A stretch of DNA of 5,419 bases from Comamonadaceae bacterium (GTDB taxonomy: Bacteria; Pseudomonadota; Gammaproteobacteria; Burkholderiales; Burkholderiaceae_C): contig CANCDA010000169.1 in the NCBI GenBank assembly GCA_947374705.1, positions 1-5,419 of the forward strand, in the 5' to 3' direction. Below, in pieces: positions 1-5,419 of the stretch (within the stretch, counting starts at the first letter, position 1; each line of letters begins with the position of its first letter). The translations under genes were made by a program, and so were the position numbers. The notes below the pieces were generated by a model. The model ran no database searches, had not been told where the DNA came from, and saw nothing but the letters and a program-made list of their open reading frames with translations.

Positions 1-564
1 TACGTGGTGGGCAACTACCTCAAGGGCGAGACGCCACCGCCGTTTGACCTGCTCTACTGGAACAGCGACAGCACCAATCTGCCCGGCCCGTTTTACGCAT
101 GGTACTTGCGCAACACCTACCTGGAAAACAAGTTCCTCAAACCGGGCAGCGTGACGGTGTGCGGCGAGAAGATCGACTTGAGCCAGTTGGACATGCCCGC
201 TTACATCTACGGCTCGCGCGATGACCATATCGTACCCATTGGTGGTGCCTACGCGTCAACGCAAGTGCTCAAGGGCAAGAAGCGTTTTGTCATGGGAGCC
301 TCAGGCCACATTGCCGGGGTTATCAACCCGCCAGCGGCCAAAAAGCGCAACCACTGGGTGCGTGAAGACGGCAAATTCCCCAAGACCTCAGAGGCTTGGA
401 TGACCGGGGCCAAAGAGCAACCGGGTAGCTGGTGGACGGATTGGTCGGATTGGCTCACGGGCTATGCGGGCAAGCAGGTCGCGGCCCCCAAGGCTTATGG
501 AAAAGGTATGAAATACAAAGTGATCGAAGCGGCACCCGGGCGCTACGTCAAGGCCAAAGCATAA
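1..564 (+). CDS. phaC: Class I poly(3-hydroxyalkanoate) synthase, C-terminal part (5' end cut by window)
   Basis: PHA synthase polymerises (R)-3-hydroxyacyl-CoA, mainly 3-hydroxybutyryl-CoA, into polyester at the surface of cytoplasmic granules. The frame is open from the first base and encodes 187 residues before TAA. It covers the end of the alpha/beta-hydrolase core and the C-terminal tail. From memory it corresponds to about residue 406 to the end of the 589-residue C. necator enzyme. Two of the three triad residues are visible: the Asp in the SRDDHIVP motif (fragment residue 75) and the His in GASGHIAGV (residue 103). Their 28-residue separation equals that of D480 and H508 in C. necator. 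The nucleophilic Cys lies upstream, outside the window. The tail ends in the class I signature APGRYVKAKA. The gene is followed after 38 bp by phaA without an obvious terminator, so cotranscription is likely. Nothing suggests disruption of the visible part. Confidence 0.96.
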   Translation, partial: YVVGNYLKGETPPPFDLLYWNSDSTNLPGPFYAWYLRNTYLENKFLKPGSVTVCGEKIDLSQLDMPAYIYGSRDDHIVPIGGAYASTQVLKGKKRFVMGASGHIAGVINPPAAKKRNHWVREDGKFPKTSEAWMTGAKEQPGSWWTDWSDWLTGYAGKQVAAPKAYGKGMKYKVIEAAPGRYVKAKA

Positions 565-588
565 TTTTCATTGACCCGTTTTTTACTC

Positions 589-593
589 AGGAG
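589..593 (+). promoter_or_regulatory. Ribosome binding site of phaA
   Basis: AGGAG lies 9 bases before the ATG at 603 and fixes that start, although the frame stays open upstream into phaC. The surrounding TCAGGAGAC is the same as before phaB. Confidence 0.85.
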
Positions 594-602
594 ACTACAA
601 AA

Positions 603-1781
603 ATGCAAGACATCGTTATCGTTTCAGCTGCCCGCACTGCCGTGGGCAAGTTCGGCGGCGCGCTCGCCAAGACGCCCGCCACCGAGCTGGGCGCACTCGT
701 GATCCGCGAAGCCATGGCCCGTGCCAACATCGGCATGGATCAGGTGGGTGAAGTCATCATGGGCCAAGTGCTAGCTGCCGGTGCCGGGCAAAACCCGGCG
801 CGTCAGGCCTTGATGAAGGCCGGTGTCGCTAAAGAAACCCCGGGCCTGACCATCAACGCCGTGTGCGGCTCTGGCCTCAAGGCCGTGATGTTGGCCGCGC
901 AATCGGTGGCCTGGGGTGACAGCGAAATTGTGGTGGCCGGTGGCCAAGAAAACATGAGCGCCAGCCCCCATGTGTTACCCAACTCGCGAGACGGCCAGCG
1001 CATGGGCGATTGGAAACTGATCGACACCATGATCGTGGACGGCCTGTGGGACGTGTACAACCAGTACCACATGGGCATCACCGCCGAGAACGTGGCCAAG
1101 GCCCACGGCATCACCCGCGACATGCAAGACGCATTGGCCCTGGCCAGCCAGCAAAAGGCCTCTGCCGCGCAGGACGCAGGCAAGTTCAAGGACGAGATCG
1201 TCACCGTGTCGCTGGCGCAGCGCAAGGGCGACCCCATCCTATTTAACGCCGACGAGTTCATCAACAAAAAAACCAATGCCGACGCACTGGCGGGCCTGCG
1301 CCCCGCTTTTGACAAAGCCGGTAGTGTGACGGCAGGCAATGCTTCGGGCATCAACGACGGTGCTGCCGCCGTGGTGGTGATGTCGGCTGCGAAAGCGGCT
1401 GCATTGGGCTTGACGCCGCTGGCGCGCATCGCCTCTTTTGCCACCACCGGACTTGACCCAGCCACGATGGGCATGGGCCCGGTGTCGGCCTCGCAACGCG
1501 CCCTGGCCCGCGCGGGCTGGAAGGCCGCTGACATTGATTTGTTTGAGTTGAACGAAGCTTTTGCCGCGCAAGCCTGTGCGGTGAACCGGGCGCTGGACAT
1601 TGACCCGGCGCGTGTCAACGTGAACGGTGGTGCGATTGCCATTGGTCACCCCATCGGTGCATCTGGTTGCCGCATTTTGGTGACGCTGTTGCATGAGATG
1701 CAGCGCAGCAATGCCAAAAAGGGTTTGGCCGCGCTGTGTATTGGTGGTGGCATGGGGGTTTCCCTGTGTTTGGAGCGTTAA
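603..1781 (+). CDS. phaA: Acetyl-CoA C-acetyltransferase (beta-ketothiolase)
   Basis: This biosynthetic thiolase condenses two acetyl-CoA into acetoacetyl-CoA, the first step of polyhydroxybutyrate synthesis, in the cytoplasm. The 392-residue protein is almost the same length as C. necator PhaA (393). The nucleophilic Cys is residue 88 in NAVCGSGLKA, the catalytic His is residue 349 in AIGHPIGASG, and the second Cys is residue 379 in ALCIGGGMG; all three match family numbering. The NEAFAAQ motif, also typical of thiolases, is present. The ATG at 603 is chosen because it has a good ribosome binding site and begins the conserved MQDIVIVSAART. An in-frame upstream start at 432 lies inside phaC and is rejected. 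A role in fatty acid degradation or as the longer-chain thiolase BktB is less likely given its place between phaC and phaB. Confidence 0.96.
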   Translation: MQDIVIVSAARTAVGKFGGALAKTPATELGALVIREAMARANIGMDQVGEVIMGQVLAAGAGQNPARQALMKAGVAKETPGLTINAVCGSGLKAVMLAAQSVAWGDSEIVVAGGQENMSASPHVLPNSRDGQRMGDWKLIDTMIVDGLWDVYNQYHMGITAENVAKAHGITRDMQDALALASQQKASAAQDAGKFKDEIVTVSLAQRKGDPILFNADEFINKKTNADALAGLRPAFDKAGSVTAGNASGINDGAAAVVVMSAAKAAALGLTPLARIASFATTGLDPATMGMGPVSASQRALARAGWKAADIDLFELNEAFAAQACAVNRALDIDPARVNVNGGAIAIGHPIGASGCRILVTLLHEMQRSNAKKGLAALCIGGGMGVSLCLER

Positions 1782-1790
1782 TTTAGGGTC

Positions 1791-1833
1791 GATAGTGATT
1801 TTTGTCCAATAAAAACGGGCGTAAGCAGCTATC
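1791..1833. repeat. Short imperfect palindromic intergenic element between phaA and phaB
   Basis: This A/T-rich 43-bp stretch sits in the 90-bp gap between phaA and phaB, inside G/C-rich surroundings. It is bounded by GATAG (1791-1795) and CTATC (1829-1833). Its right part, GGGCGTAAGCAGCTATCAAA, resembles short interspersed intergenic elements that I recall from Comamonadaceae genomes; this is recollection, not a search. The interior pairs poorly, so it is a weak hairpin at most and has no terminator-like T-run after it. Confidence 0.4.
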
Positions 1834-1860
1834 AAATTTGTAGTAAGTAGTTAGAAAATC

Positions 1861-1865
1861 AGGAG
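1861..1865 (+). promoter_or_regulatory. Ribosome binding site of phaB
   Basis: AGGAG lies 6 bases before the ATG at 1872, in the same TCAGGAGAC context as phaA. It supports independent translation of phaB despite the 90-bp gap from phaA. Confidence 0.85.
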
Positions 1866-1871
1866 ACAAAA

Positions 1872-2609
1872 ATGAGTCAAAAAGTAGCGTACGTGACCGG
1901 TGGCATGGGTGGCATCGGTACCGCCATCTGCCAGCGTCTGCACACAGAGGGTTTCAAAGTCATTGCTGGTTGCGGCCCCACCCGCGACTTCACCAAATGG
2001 CTGGACGAGCAAAAGGCGCTGGGCTACACCTTCTACGCCAGCGTGGGCAATGTGGGGGACTGGGATTCCACGGTGGATGCTTTCACTAAGACCAAGGCTG
2101 AGCATGGCAGCATTGACGTGCTGGTGAACAACGCCGGTATCACCAAAGACCGCATGTTCCTCAAAATGACGCGCGAAGATTGGAACGGGGTGATGGAAAC
2201 CAACCTGAACAGCATGTTCAATGTCACCAAACAAGTGGTGGCTGACATGGTGGAAAAAGGCTGGGGTCGCATCATCAACATCAGCTCGGTCAACGGCGAA
2301 AAAGGCCAGGCTGGTCAGACCAACTACTCGGCCGCCAAAGCCGGTATGCATGGTTTCTCCATGGCGCTAGCGCAAGAGATGGCCACCAAAGGCGTGACGG
2401 TCAACACCGTGAGCCCCGGCTACATCGGCACCGACATGGTCAACGCCATCCGCGAAGACGTGCTGGCCAAGATCGTGGCGACCATCCCGGTCAAACGTCT
2501 GGGCAAACCGAGCGAGATCGCCTCCATCATCGCCTGGTTGGCCTCGGAAGACGGTGGCTACACCACCGGTGCCGATTTCTCGGTCAACGGTGGCTTGCAC
2601 ATGGGCTGA
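1872..2609 (+). CDS. phaB: Acetoacetyl-CoA reductase, NADPH-dependent
   Basis: PhaB reduces acetoacetyl-CoA to (R)-3-hydroxybutyryl-CoA, the monomer used by PhaC. The 245-residue protein is a classical short-chain dehydrogenase/reductase and is one residue shorter than C. necator PhaB. The dinucleotide-binding motif TGGMGGIG is at residues 9-16, NNAG at 86-89, and the catalytic set is Asn111, Ser139, Tyr152 and Lys156 (YSAAK). The loop GQAGQTNYS and the tail SVNGGLHMG are typical of PhaB rather than FabG. The family usually prefers NADPH, but I infer this from homology only. It is the last gene of the plus-strand group and ends 47 bases before the stop of the convergent CoA-transferase gene. 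It is probably cotranscribed with phaA; no convincing separate promoter was found in the gap. Confidence 0.95.
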   Translation: MSQKVAYVTGGMGGIGTAICQRLHTEGFKVIAGCGPTRDFTKWLDEQKALGYTFYASVGNVGDWDSTVDAFTKTKAEHGSIDVLVNNAGITKDRMFLKMTREDWNGVMETNLNSMFNVTKQVVADMVEKGWGRIINISSVNGEKGQAGQTNYSAAKAGMHGFSMALAQEMATKGVTVNTVSPGYIGTDMVNAIREDVLAKIVATIPVKRLGKPSEIASIIAWLASEDGGYTTGADFSVNGGLHMG

Positions 2610-2613
2610 TGCC

Positions 2614-2643
2614 CACTTGTGGGTCGCACGTGACCCACAAGTG
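2614..2643. terminator. Perfect hairpin after phaB, probable terminator in the convergent junction
   Basis: A perfect 12-bp inverted repeat (CACTTGTGGGTC and its complement) with a 6-base loop starts 4 bases after the phaB stop. On the plus strand it is followed only by ATTTAAC, so the T-run is weak. Its position between converging genes supports a terminator or bidirectional 3'-end structure. Confidence 0.6.
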
Positions 2644-2665
2644 ATTTAACGCAAGGTTAAATCAC
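2641..2665. repeat. Perfect 10-bp inverted repeat spanning the stop codon of frc copy 2
   Basis: GTGATTTAAC (2641-2650) and GTTAAATCAC (2656-2665) form a perfect stem with a 5-base loop. The minus-strand TAA stop and the last two codons of frc copy 2 lie in one arm. The repeat shares three bases (2641-2643) with the hairpin after phaB, so both cannot fully pair at once. It may act in 3'-end formation of the frc transcript. Confidence 0.6.
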
Positions 2666-3904
2666 CTTAGCAGCGCGCAGCTCTTCGATCTGCGCGCTGC
2701 TGTAGCCCATTTGCACCATCACCTCCTCGGTGTGCTCGCCCAGCAAAGGCGAGCGGGTCACTTCGGTCGGGCTGTCTGACATTTTGATGGGGTTGCCCAC
2801 CGTGAGGTACTTGCCTCGGGTCGGGTGATCGACCTCCACCACGGTTCCTGTGTCCCGCAGAGATTGGTCTTCAGCGATTTCCTTCATCGACAGAATCGGC
2901 CCGCAGGGGATGTCGAACTCGTTGAGAATGTCCATGGCCTCGAACTTGGTCTTGGTCTTGGTCCACTCTTCAATGCGGGCGAAGATCGACTTCAAGTGCG
3001 GCAGGCGGGCCGATGGCGTGGCGTAGTGGGGATCAGTGATCCAGCTTTGCTCGTCAATGATTTTGCAGATGGCGGGCCACACTGCGGCTTGGGTGATGAA
3101 GTAGATGTAGGCATTGGGGTCTTTTTGCCAGCCTTTGCACTTGAGGATGGAGCCGGGCTGGCCACCACCGGAGGAGTTGCCCGCACGCGGCACGGCGTCA
3201 CCAAACTCAATGTCGGGGAACTGGGGGTACTCTTTTAAGACACCTGTACGTTCCAGGCGCTGCTGGTCGCGCAGTTTGACGCGGCACAAATTTAAAACGG
3301 CGTCTTGCATGGCAGCTAGAACCTTTTGACCACGACCCGTTTGCTCACGCTGGTACAGCGCGGTGACGATGCCCAGGGCCAGGTGCAGACCCGTGCCGCT
3401 GTCGCCAATTTGTGCGCCGGTCACCATGGGTGGGCCATCGGCAAAACCGGAGGTGGAGGCCGAGCCGCCTGCGCACTGGGCCACGTTTTCATAGACCTTG
3501 CAGTCCACATAAGGGCCGGGGCCAAAGCCCTTGACCGAGGCCAGGATGATGCGCGGGTTGATCTCTTGAATGCGCTCCCAGCTAAAACCCATGCGGTCCA
3601 GCGCGCCGGGGGCAAAGTTCTCCACCATCACGTCACACTGCTTGATGAGCGTGACCAGCACTTCCTTGCCCTTGGGGTTTTTGGTGTCCAGGGTGATGGA
3701 TCGCTTGTTGTGGTTGAGCATGGTGAAGTACAGGCTGTCCGCATCAGGCACATCGCGCAACTGGCCACGGGTGGCATCGCCTTCACCCGCTTTTTCTACC
3801 TTGATGACATCGGCACCAAACCACGCCAGCAATTGCGTACATGTGGGGCCCGACTGCACGTGGGTGAAGTCGAGAATTTTTACGCCGTCCAATGCCTTGC
3901 CCAT
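2657..3904 (-). CDS. frc: Formyl-CoA:oxalate CoA-transferase-like protein, copy 2 (class III CoA-transferase)
   Basis: This class III (CaiB/BaiF family) CoA-transferase most resembles formyl-CoA:oxalate CoA-transferase, which moves CoA from formyl-CoA to oxalate. It has 415 residues, close to E. coli YfdW (416, from memory). Family residues visible are Gln17 (FTHVQSGP), Gln48 (TRGQLRD), Tyr138-Glu139 (KVYENVAQ) and the nucleophilic Asp168 (IGDSGTG). The glycine loop is GNSSGGGQPGS (242-252), where the usual form is GNAGGGGQPGW. ATG at 3904 is preferred because GAGGAG ends 6 bases before it; the GTG one codon upstream is too close. It lies downstream of a paralog and behind an intrinsic terminator, so its expression may differ from oxc and copy 1. 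The donor could be another acyl-CoA. The family is certain, oxalate as substrate is likely, and exact specificity is open. Confidence 0.85.
   Translation of the reverse strand: MGKALDGVKILDFTHVQSGPTCTQLLAWFGADVIKVEKAGEGDATRGQLRDVPDADSLYFTMLNHNKRSITLDTKNPKGKEVLVTLIKQCDVMVENFAPGALDRMGFSWERIQEINPRIILASVKGFGPGPYVDCKVYENVAQCAGGSASTSGFADGPPMVTGAQIGDSGTGLHLALGIVTALYQREQTGRGQKVLAAMQDAVLNLCRVKLRDQQRLERTGVLKEYPQFPDIEFGDAVPRAGNSSGGGQPGSILKCKGWQKDPNAYIYFITQAAVWPAICKIIDEQSWITDPHYATPSARLPHLKSIFARIEEWTKTKTKFEAMDILNEFDIPCGPILSMKEIAEDQSLRDTGTVVEVDHPTRGKYLTVGNPIKMSDSPTEVTRSPLLGEHTEEVMVQMGYSSAQIEELRAAKVI
2669..2701. repeat. Perfect 12-bp GC-rich inverted repeat inside the 3' end of frc copy 2
   Basis: AGCAGCGCGCAG and its exact complement flank a 9-base spacer. 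The repeat covers exactly 11 codons (Ser402 to Ala412) of frc copy 2. Frc copy 1 encodes different residues at its C-terminus and shows no such hairpin. The stem would be very stable in the mRNA. Confidence 0.6.
3480..3499. repeat. 20-bp exact match shared with frc copy 1 (4857-4876)
   Basis: The two frc copies share this identical stretch in direct orientation, encoding the conserved KVYENVAQ region. It reflects the shared ancestry and strong conservation of the pair, and is not a separate element. Confidence 0.7.
3713..3734. repeat. 22-bp exact match shared with frc copy 1 (5093-5114)
   Basis: This is the longest identical DNA stretch I found between the two frc copies, in direct orientation and 1380 bp apart. 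It encodes the conserved LYFTMLN segment. It could in principle support recombination between the copies. Confidence 0.7.
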
Positions 3905-3910
3905 CACCTA

Positions 3911-3916
3911 CTCCTC
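3911..3916 (-). promoter_or_regulatory. Ribosome binding site of frc copy 2
   Basis: GAGGAG on the minus strand lies 6 bases before ATG 3904 and 3 bases before GTG 3907, which favours the ATG. Only a few bases separate it from the terminator T-run upstream. Confidence 0.8.
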
Positions 3917-3920
3917 AATG

Positions 3921-3954
3921 AAATAAAAAAAACGGCGTCCAAAAAGGACGCCGT
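3921..3954 (-). terminator. Intrinsic terminator between frc copy 1 and frc copy 2
   Basis: On the minus strand a perfect 9-bp G/C-rich stem (ACGGCGTCC / GGACGCCGT) with a TTTTT loop runs straight into eight consecutive T residues and then ATTTC. This is a textbook Rho-independent terminator. It acts only in the minus direction, since the plus-strand side has no T-run. It should end most transcripts from oxc and frc copy 1 just before the translation start of frc copy 2. Confidence 0.88.
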
Positions 3955-3979
3955 CGATCATAGACGCTTTGAAGCGCCT

Positions 3980-3997
3980 CGCTCCTTACGGGGAGCG
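3980..3997 (-). repeat. Small hairpin downstream of frc copy 1
   Basis: CGCTCC and GGAGCG form a perfect 6-bp stem with a 6-base loop, 18 bases after the frc copy 1 stop. A second short palindrome (CGCTTTGAAGCG, 3965-3976) lies between it and the terminator. Neither has a T-run, so they may only stabilise the 3' end or belong to a longer regulatory leader. Confidence 0.4.
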
Positions 3998-4015
3998 TTG
4001 TTTGAACGCCTGAAC

Positions 4016-5287
4016 TTAAACCGCTTGAGCGGCGTGCATGCTGGCGATTTGCTCGGCGGTGTAGCCCAACTCAACCAACACTTCGTCGGTGTGCTCGCCC
4101 AGCAGAGGCGAAGCGGTAACTACGGGCTTCATATCCGAGAACTTGATAGGGCTACCGACGGTGAAGTAGCTGCCACGCACTTTGTGGGGCACTTCAACGA
4201 TGGAGCCGCTGGCGCGCAGAGACTTGTCGTGCAGCAGTTCTTTCATCGACAGCACAGGCGCGCAAGGAATGTCGAACTTGCGGAAGATGTCAACCGCCTC
4301 AAACTTCGTCTTGTCCGCGATGTACGCTTCGATGGTGCCGAAGATGTCCATGATGTGCGGCTGGCGACCACGGGGTGTGTTGTACGCTGGATCATCCTTC
4401 CACTCGGGCTTGCCCAGCGCGTCGCAGATGGGACCCCAAGCGTGGCCCTGGATGGTGAAGTAGATGTAGGCGTTGGGGTCGGTCTCCCAGCCCTTGCATT
4501 TCAAGATCCAGCCCGGCTGGCCACCACCGCCAGCGTTCGCACCGCGCGGCACCACGCCGTCTTTGAAGGCTTCCATTTCGTGCGGATACTGGGGGTACTC
4601 TTCCAGGTAGCCCACTTTGTCCAGGCGCAGCTGGTCGCGCATCTTCACGCGGCACAGGTTGAGCACCGCGTCTTGCATCGACACGGAGACCTTCTGGCCC
4701 TTGCCGGTTTGTTGCTTGCCGATGTAGGCGGTCAAAATGCCGATGGCCAGGTGCATGCCGGTGTTGGAGTCGCCCAGCGCAGCTGATGAAATCGTGGGGC
4801 CTGCGTTCTCACCCTTCCAGTAGCCGGTGGTGGAAGCTGCGCCGCCTGCACACTGAGCCACGTTTTCATAGACCTTCAAGTCTTCGTAGTGGTGGCCATC
4901 GCTAAAGCCTTTGACCGAAGCCAAAATCATGCCGGGATTGAGCGACTGGATGTGCTCCCAGGTGAAGCCCATGCGGTCTAGTGCGCCGGGGCCAAAGTTC
5001 TCGACCATCACGTCGGACTCTTTGATCATCTTTTCCAGCACCGCTTTACCTTCGGCTTTTTTGGTGTCCAGCGTCAAGGAGCGCTTGTTGCTGTTGAGCA
5101 TGGTGAAGTACAGGGCATCAGCGCCCTCAACGTCACGCAGCTGGCTGCGGGTCACGTCGCCAGAGCCAGGGCGCTCGACCTTGATCACGTCAGCGCCGAA
5201 CCAGGCCAGCAGCTGGGTGGCTGCAGGGCCGGCTTGCACGTGGGTGAAGTCGATGATCTTGATCCCTTTGAGGGGTTGATTGGACAT
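4016..5287 (-). CDS. frc: Formyl-CoA:oxalate CoA-transferase, copy 1 (class III CoA-transferase)
   Basis: Frc activates oxalate by moving CoA from formyl-CoA, giving oxalyl-CoA for decarboxylation and releasing formate, in the cytoplasm. The protein has 423 residues, near the 428 of Oxalobacter formigenes Frc (from memory). It carries Gln18 (FTHVQAGP), Gln49 (TRSQLRD), Tyr140-Glu141 (KVYENVAQ), the nucleophilic Asp173 (ALGDSNTGMH) and the canonical glycine loop GGGGQPGW (253-260). Gln at the position of O. formigenes Trp48 resembles E. coli YfdW. Two ATG codons (5293 and 5287) are in frame; 5287 is chosen because AGGAG is 8 bases away, while 5293 would leave only 2. It begins 39 bases after the stop of a probable oxc, so the two form an operon. 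This is the better candidate of the two paralogs for the main oxalate-degrading Frc. Confidence 0.93.
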   Translation of the reverse strand: MSNQPLKGIKIIDFTHVQAGPAATQLLAWFGADVIKVERPGSGDVTRSQLRDVEGADALYFTMLNSNKRSLTLDTKKAEGKAVLEKMIKESDVMVENFGPGALDRMGFTWEHIQSLNPGMILASVKGFSDGHHYEDLKVYENVAQCAGGAASTTGYWKGENAGPTISSAALGDSNTGMHLAIGILTAYIGKQQTGKGQKVSVSMQDAVLNLCRVKMRDQLRLDKVGYLEEYPQYPHEMEAFKDGVVPRGANAGGGGQPGWILKCKGWETDPNAYIYFTIQGHAWGPICDALGKPEWKDDPAYNTPRGRQPHIMDIFGTIEAYIADKTKFEAVDIFRKFDIPCAPVLSMKELLHDKSLRASGSIVEVPHKVRGSYFTVGSPIKFSDMKPVVTASPLLGEHTDEVLVELGYTAEQIASMHAAQAV

Positions 5288-5295
5288 TTTCATTT

Positions 5296-5300
5296 CTCCT
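5296..5300 (-). promoter_or_regulatory. Ribosome binding site of frc copy 1
   Basis: AGGAG on the minus strand lies 8 bases before ATG 5287 and only 2 before ATG 5293, so it decides the start at 5287. It sits in the 39-bp gap after the oxc stop. Confidence 0.8.
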
Positions 5301-5326
5301 GTTGAATGGGTTAACTCGAAACTTGC

Positions 5327-5419
5327 TTACTTTTTATTGGCCATGCTGGTGGGGTTCAAGCTGGTGATGCGGCCGCTCTCAGTGCCCGCAGTTTCATCAA
5401 TCACAGCGTTGATCAGCGT
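5327..5419 (-). CDS. oxc: Probable oxalyl-CoA decarboxylase, last 30 codons (5' part outside window)
   Basis: The minus-strand frame is open from the window edge for 30 codons and ends in TAA. The peptide contains AGTESGRITSLNP and ends in a basic NKK. This resembles the C-terminus of oxalyl-CoA decarboxylase as I recall it, a thiamine diphosphate enzyme that converts oxalyl-CoA to formyl-CoA and carbon dioxide. No catalytic residues lie in this short tail, so the call rests on the tail motif and on the downstream frc gene, its usual partner. The 39-bp gap to frc copy 1 holds only that gene's ribosome binding site and shows no terminator, which supports cotranscription. Another member of the same thiamine-enzyme superfamily cannot be excluded from 30 residues. 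Confidence 0.75.
   Translation of the reverse strand, partial: TLINAVIDETAGTESGRITSLNPTSMANKK

Noticed and set aside
432..602. N-terminal extension of phaA from an in-frame ATG inside phaC
   Set aside because: The extension overlaps phaC, matches no thiolase, and the ATG at 603 has a clear ribosome binding site and the conserved N-terminus.
565..602. Possible terminator between phaC and phaA because of a TTTTTT run
   Set aside because: No stem precedes the T-run, so it is only A/T-rich spacer before the phaA ribosome binding site.
803..1642. A 279-codon minus-strand open frame inside phaA
   Set aside because: It is fully antisense to a conserved thiolase with intact active site, and has a low-complexity Ala/Ser/Met-rich product with no recognisable motif.
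1239..1835. A 198-codon minus-strand open frame over the end of phaA and the following gap
   Set aside because: Most of it is antisense to phaA; the product is unrecognisable and no ribosome binding site stands out before its start.
1796..1860. Possible promoter for phaB in the phaA-phaB gap
   Set aside because: The stretch is A/T-rich, but I could not find a -35/-10 pair with proper spacing that I would defend.
1851..2351. A minus-strand open frame opposite the first part of phaB
   Set aside because: It is antisense to a conserved reductase and has no recognisable motif.
3326..4786. A 486-codon plus-strand open frame opposite both frc genes and their spacer
   Set aside because: It is antisense to two well-conserved coding genes, runs through the terminator region, and its His/Val/Ala/Arg-rich product resembles no family. 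It is explained by the G/C-rich codon bias of the opposite strand.

Overview
The window looks like chromosomal DNA from a betaproteobacterium of the order Burkholderiales, most likely a Comamonadaceae relative (Rhodoferax, Polaromonas or Acidovorax type). This rests on the close match of the storage-polymer genes to my memory of the Cupriavidus necator phaCAB proteins, the G/C-rich codon usage, and a short palindromic intergenic element of a style I associate with Comamonadaceae. The genus cannot be fixed from this sequence alone.

Left half (1-2609, plus strand): a polyhydroxyalkanoate (PHA) operon. It holds the C-terminal third of a class I PHA synthase (phaC, cut by the window edge), a complete acetyl-CoA acetyltransferase (phaA) and a complete acetoacetyl-CoA reductase (phaB). 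PhaA condenses two acetyl-CoA, PhaB reduces acetoacetyl-CoA to (R)-3-hydroxybutyryl-CoA, and PhaC polymerises it into storage granules. Catalytic residues are intact in PhaA and PhaB, as are the two triad residues of PhaC that lie inside the window.

Right half (2657-5419, minus strand): an oxalate-catabolism cluster. In transcription order it holds the last 30 codons of a probable oxalyl-CoA decarboxylase (oxc), then two tandem paralogous formyl-CoA:oxalate CoA-transferases, here called copy 1 (next to oxc) and copy 2. Frc makes oxalyl-CoA and formate from oxalate and formyl-CoA, and Oxc decarboxylates oxalyl-CoA back to formyl-CoA. The two copies differ at the catalytic glycine loop, so copy 2 may have a different donor or rate.

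The two transcription units converge at about 2610-2660, where three perfect inverted repeats follow one another within 90 bp. A strong intrinsic terminator lies on the minus strand between the two frc copies, with its T-run ending just before the ribosome binding site of copy 2. This may separate or attenuate expression of copy 2. No RNA genes, CRISPR arrays, insertion sequences or phage genes were seen. The gene content belongs to known families; the unusual material is in the regulatory spacers and the divergence of the second frc copy.
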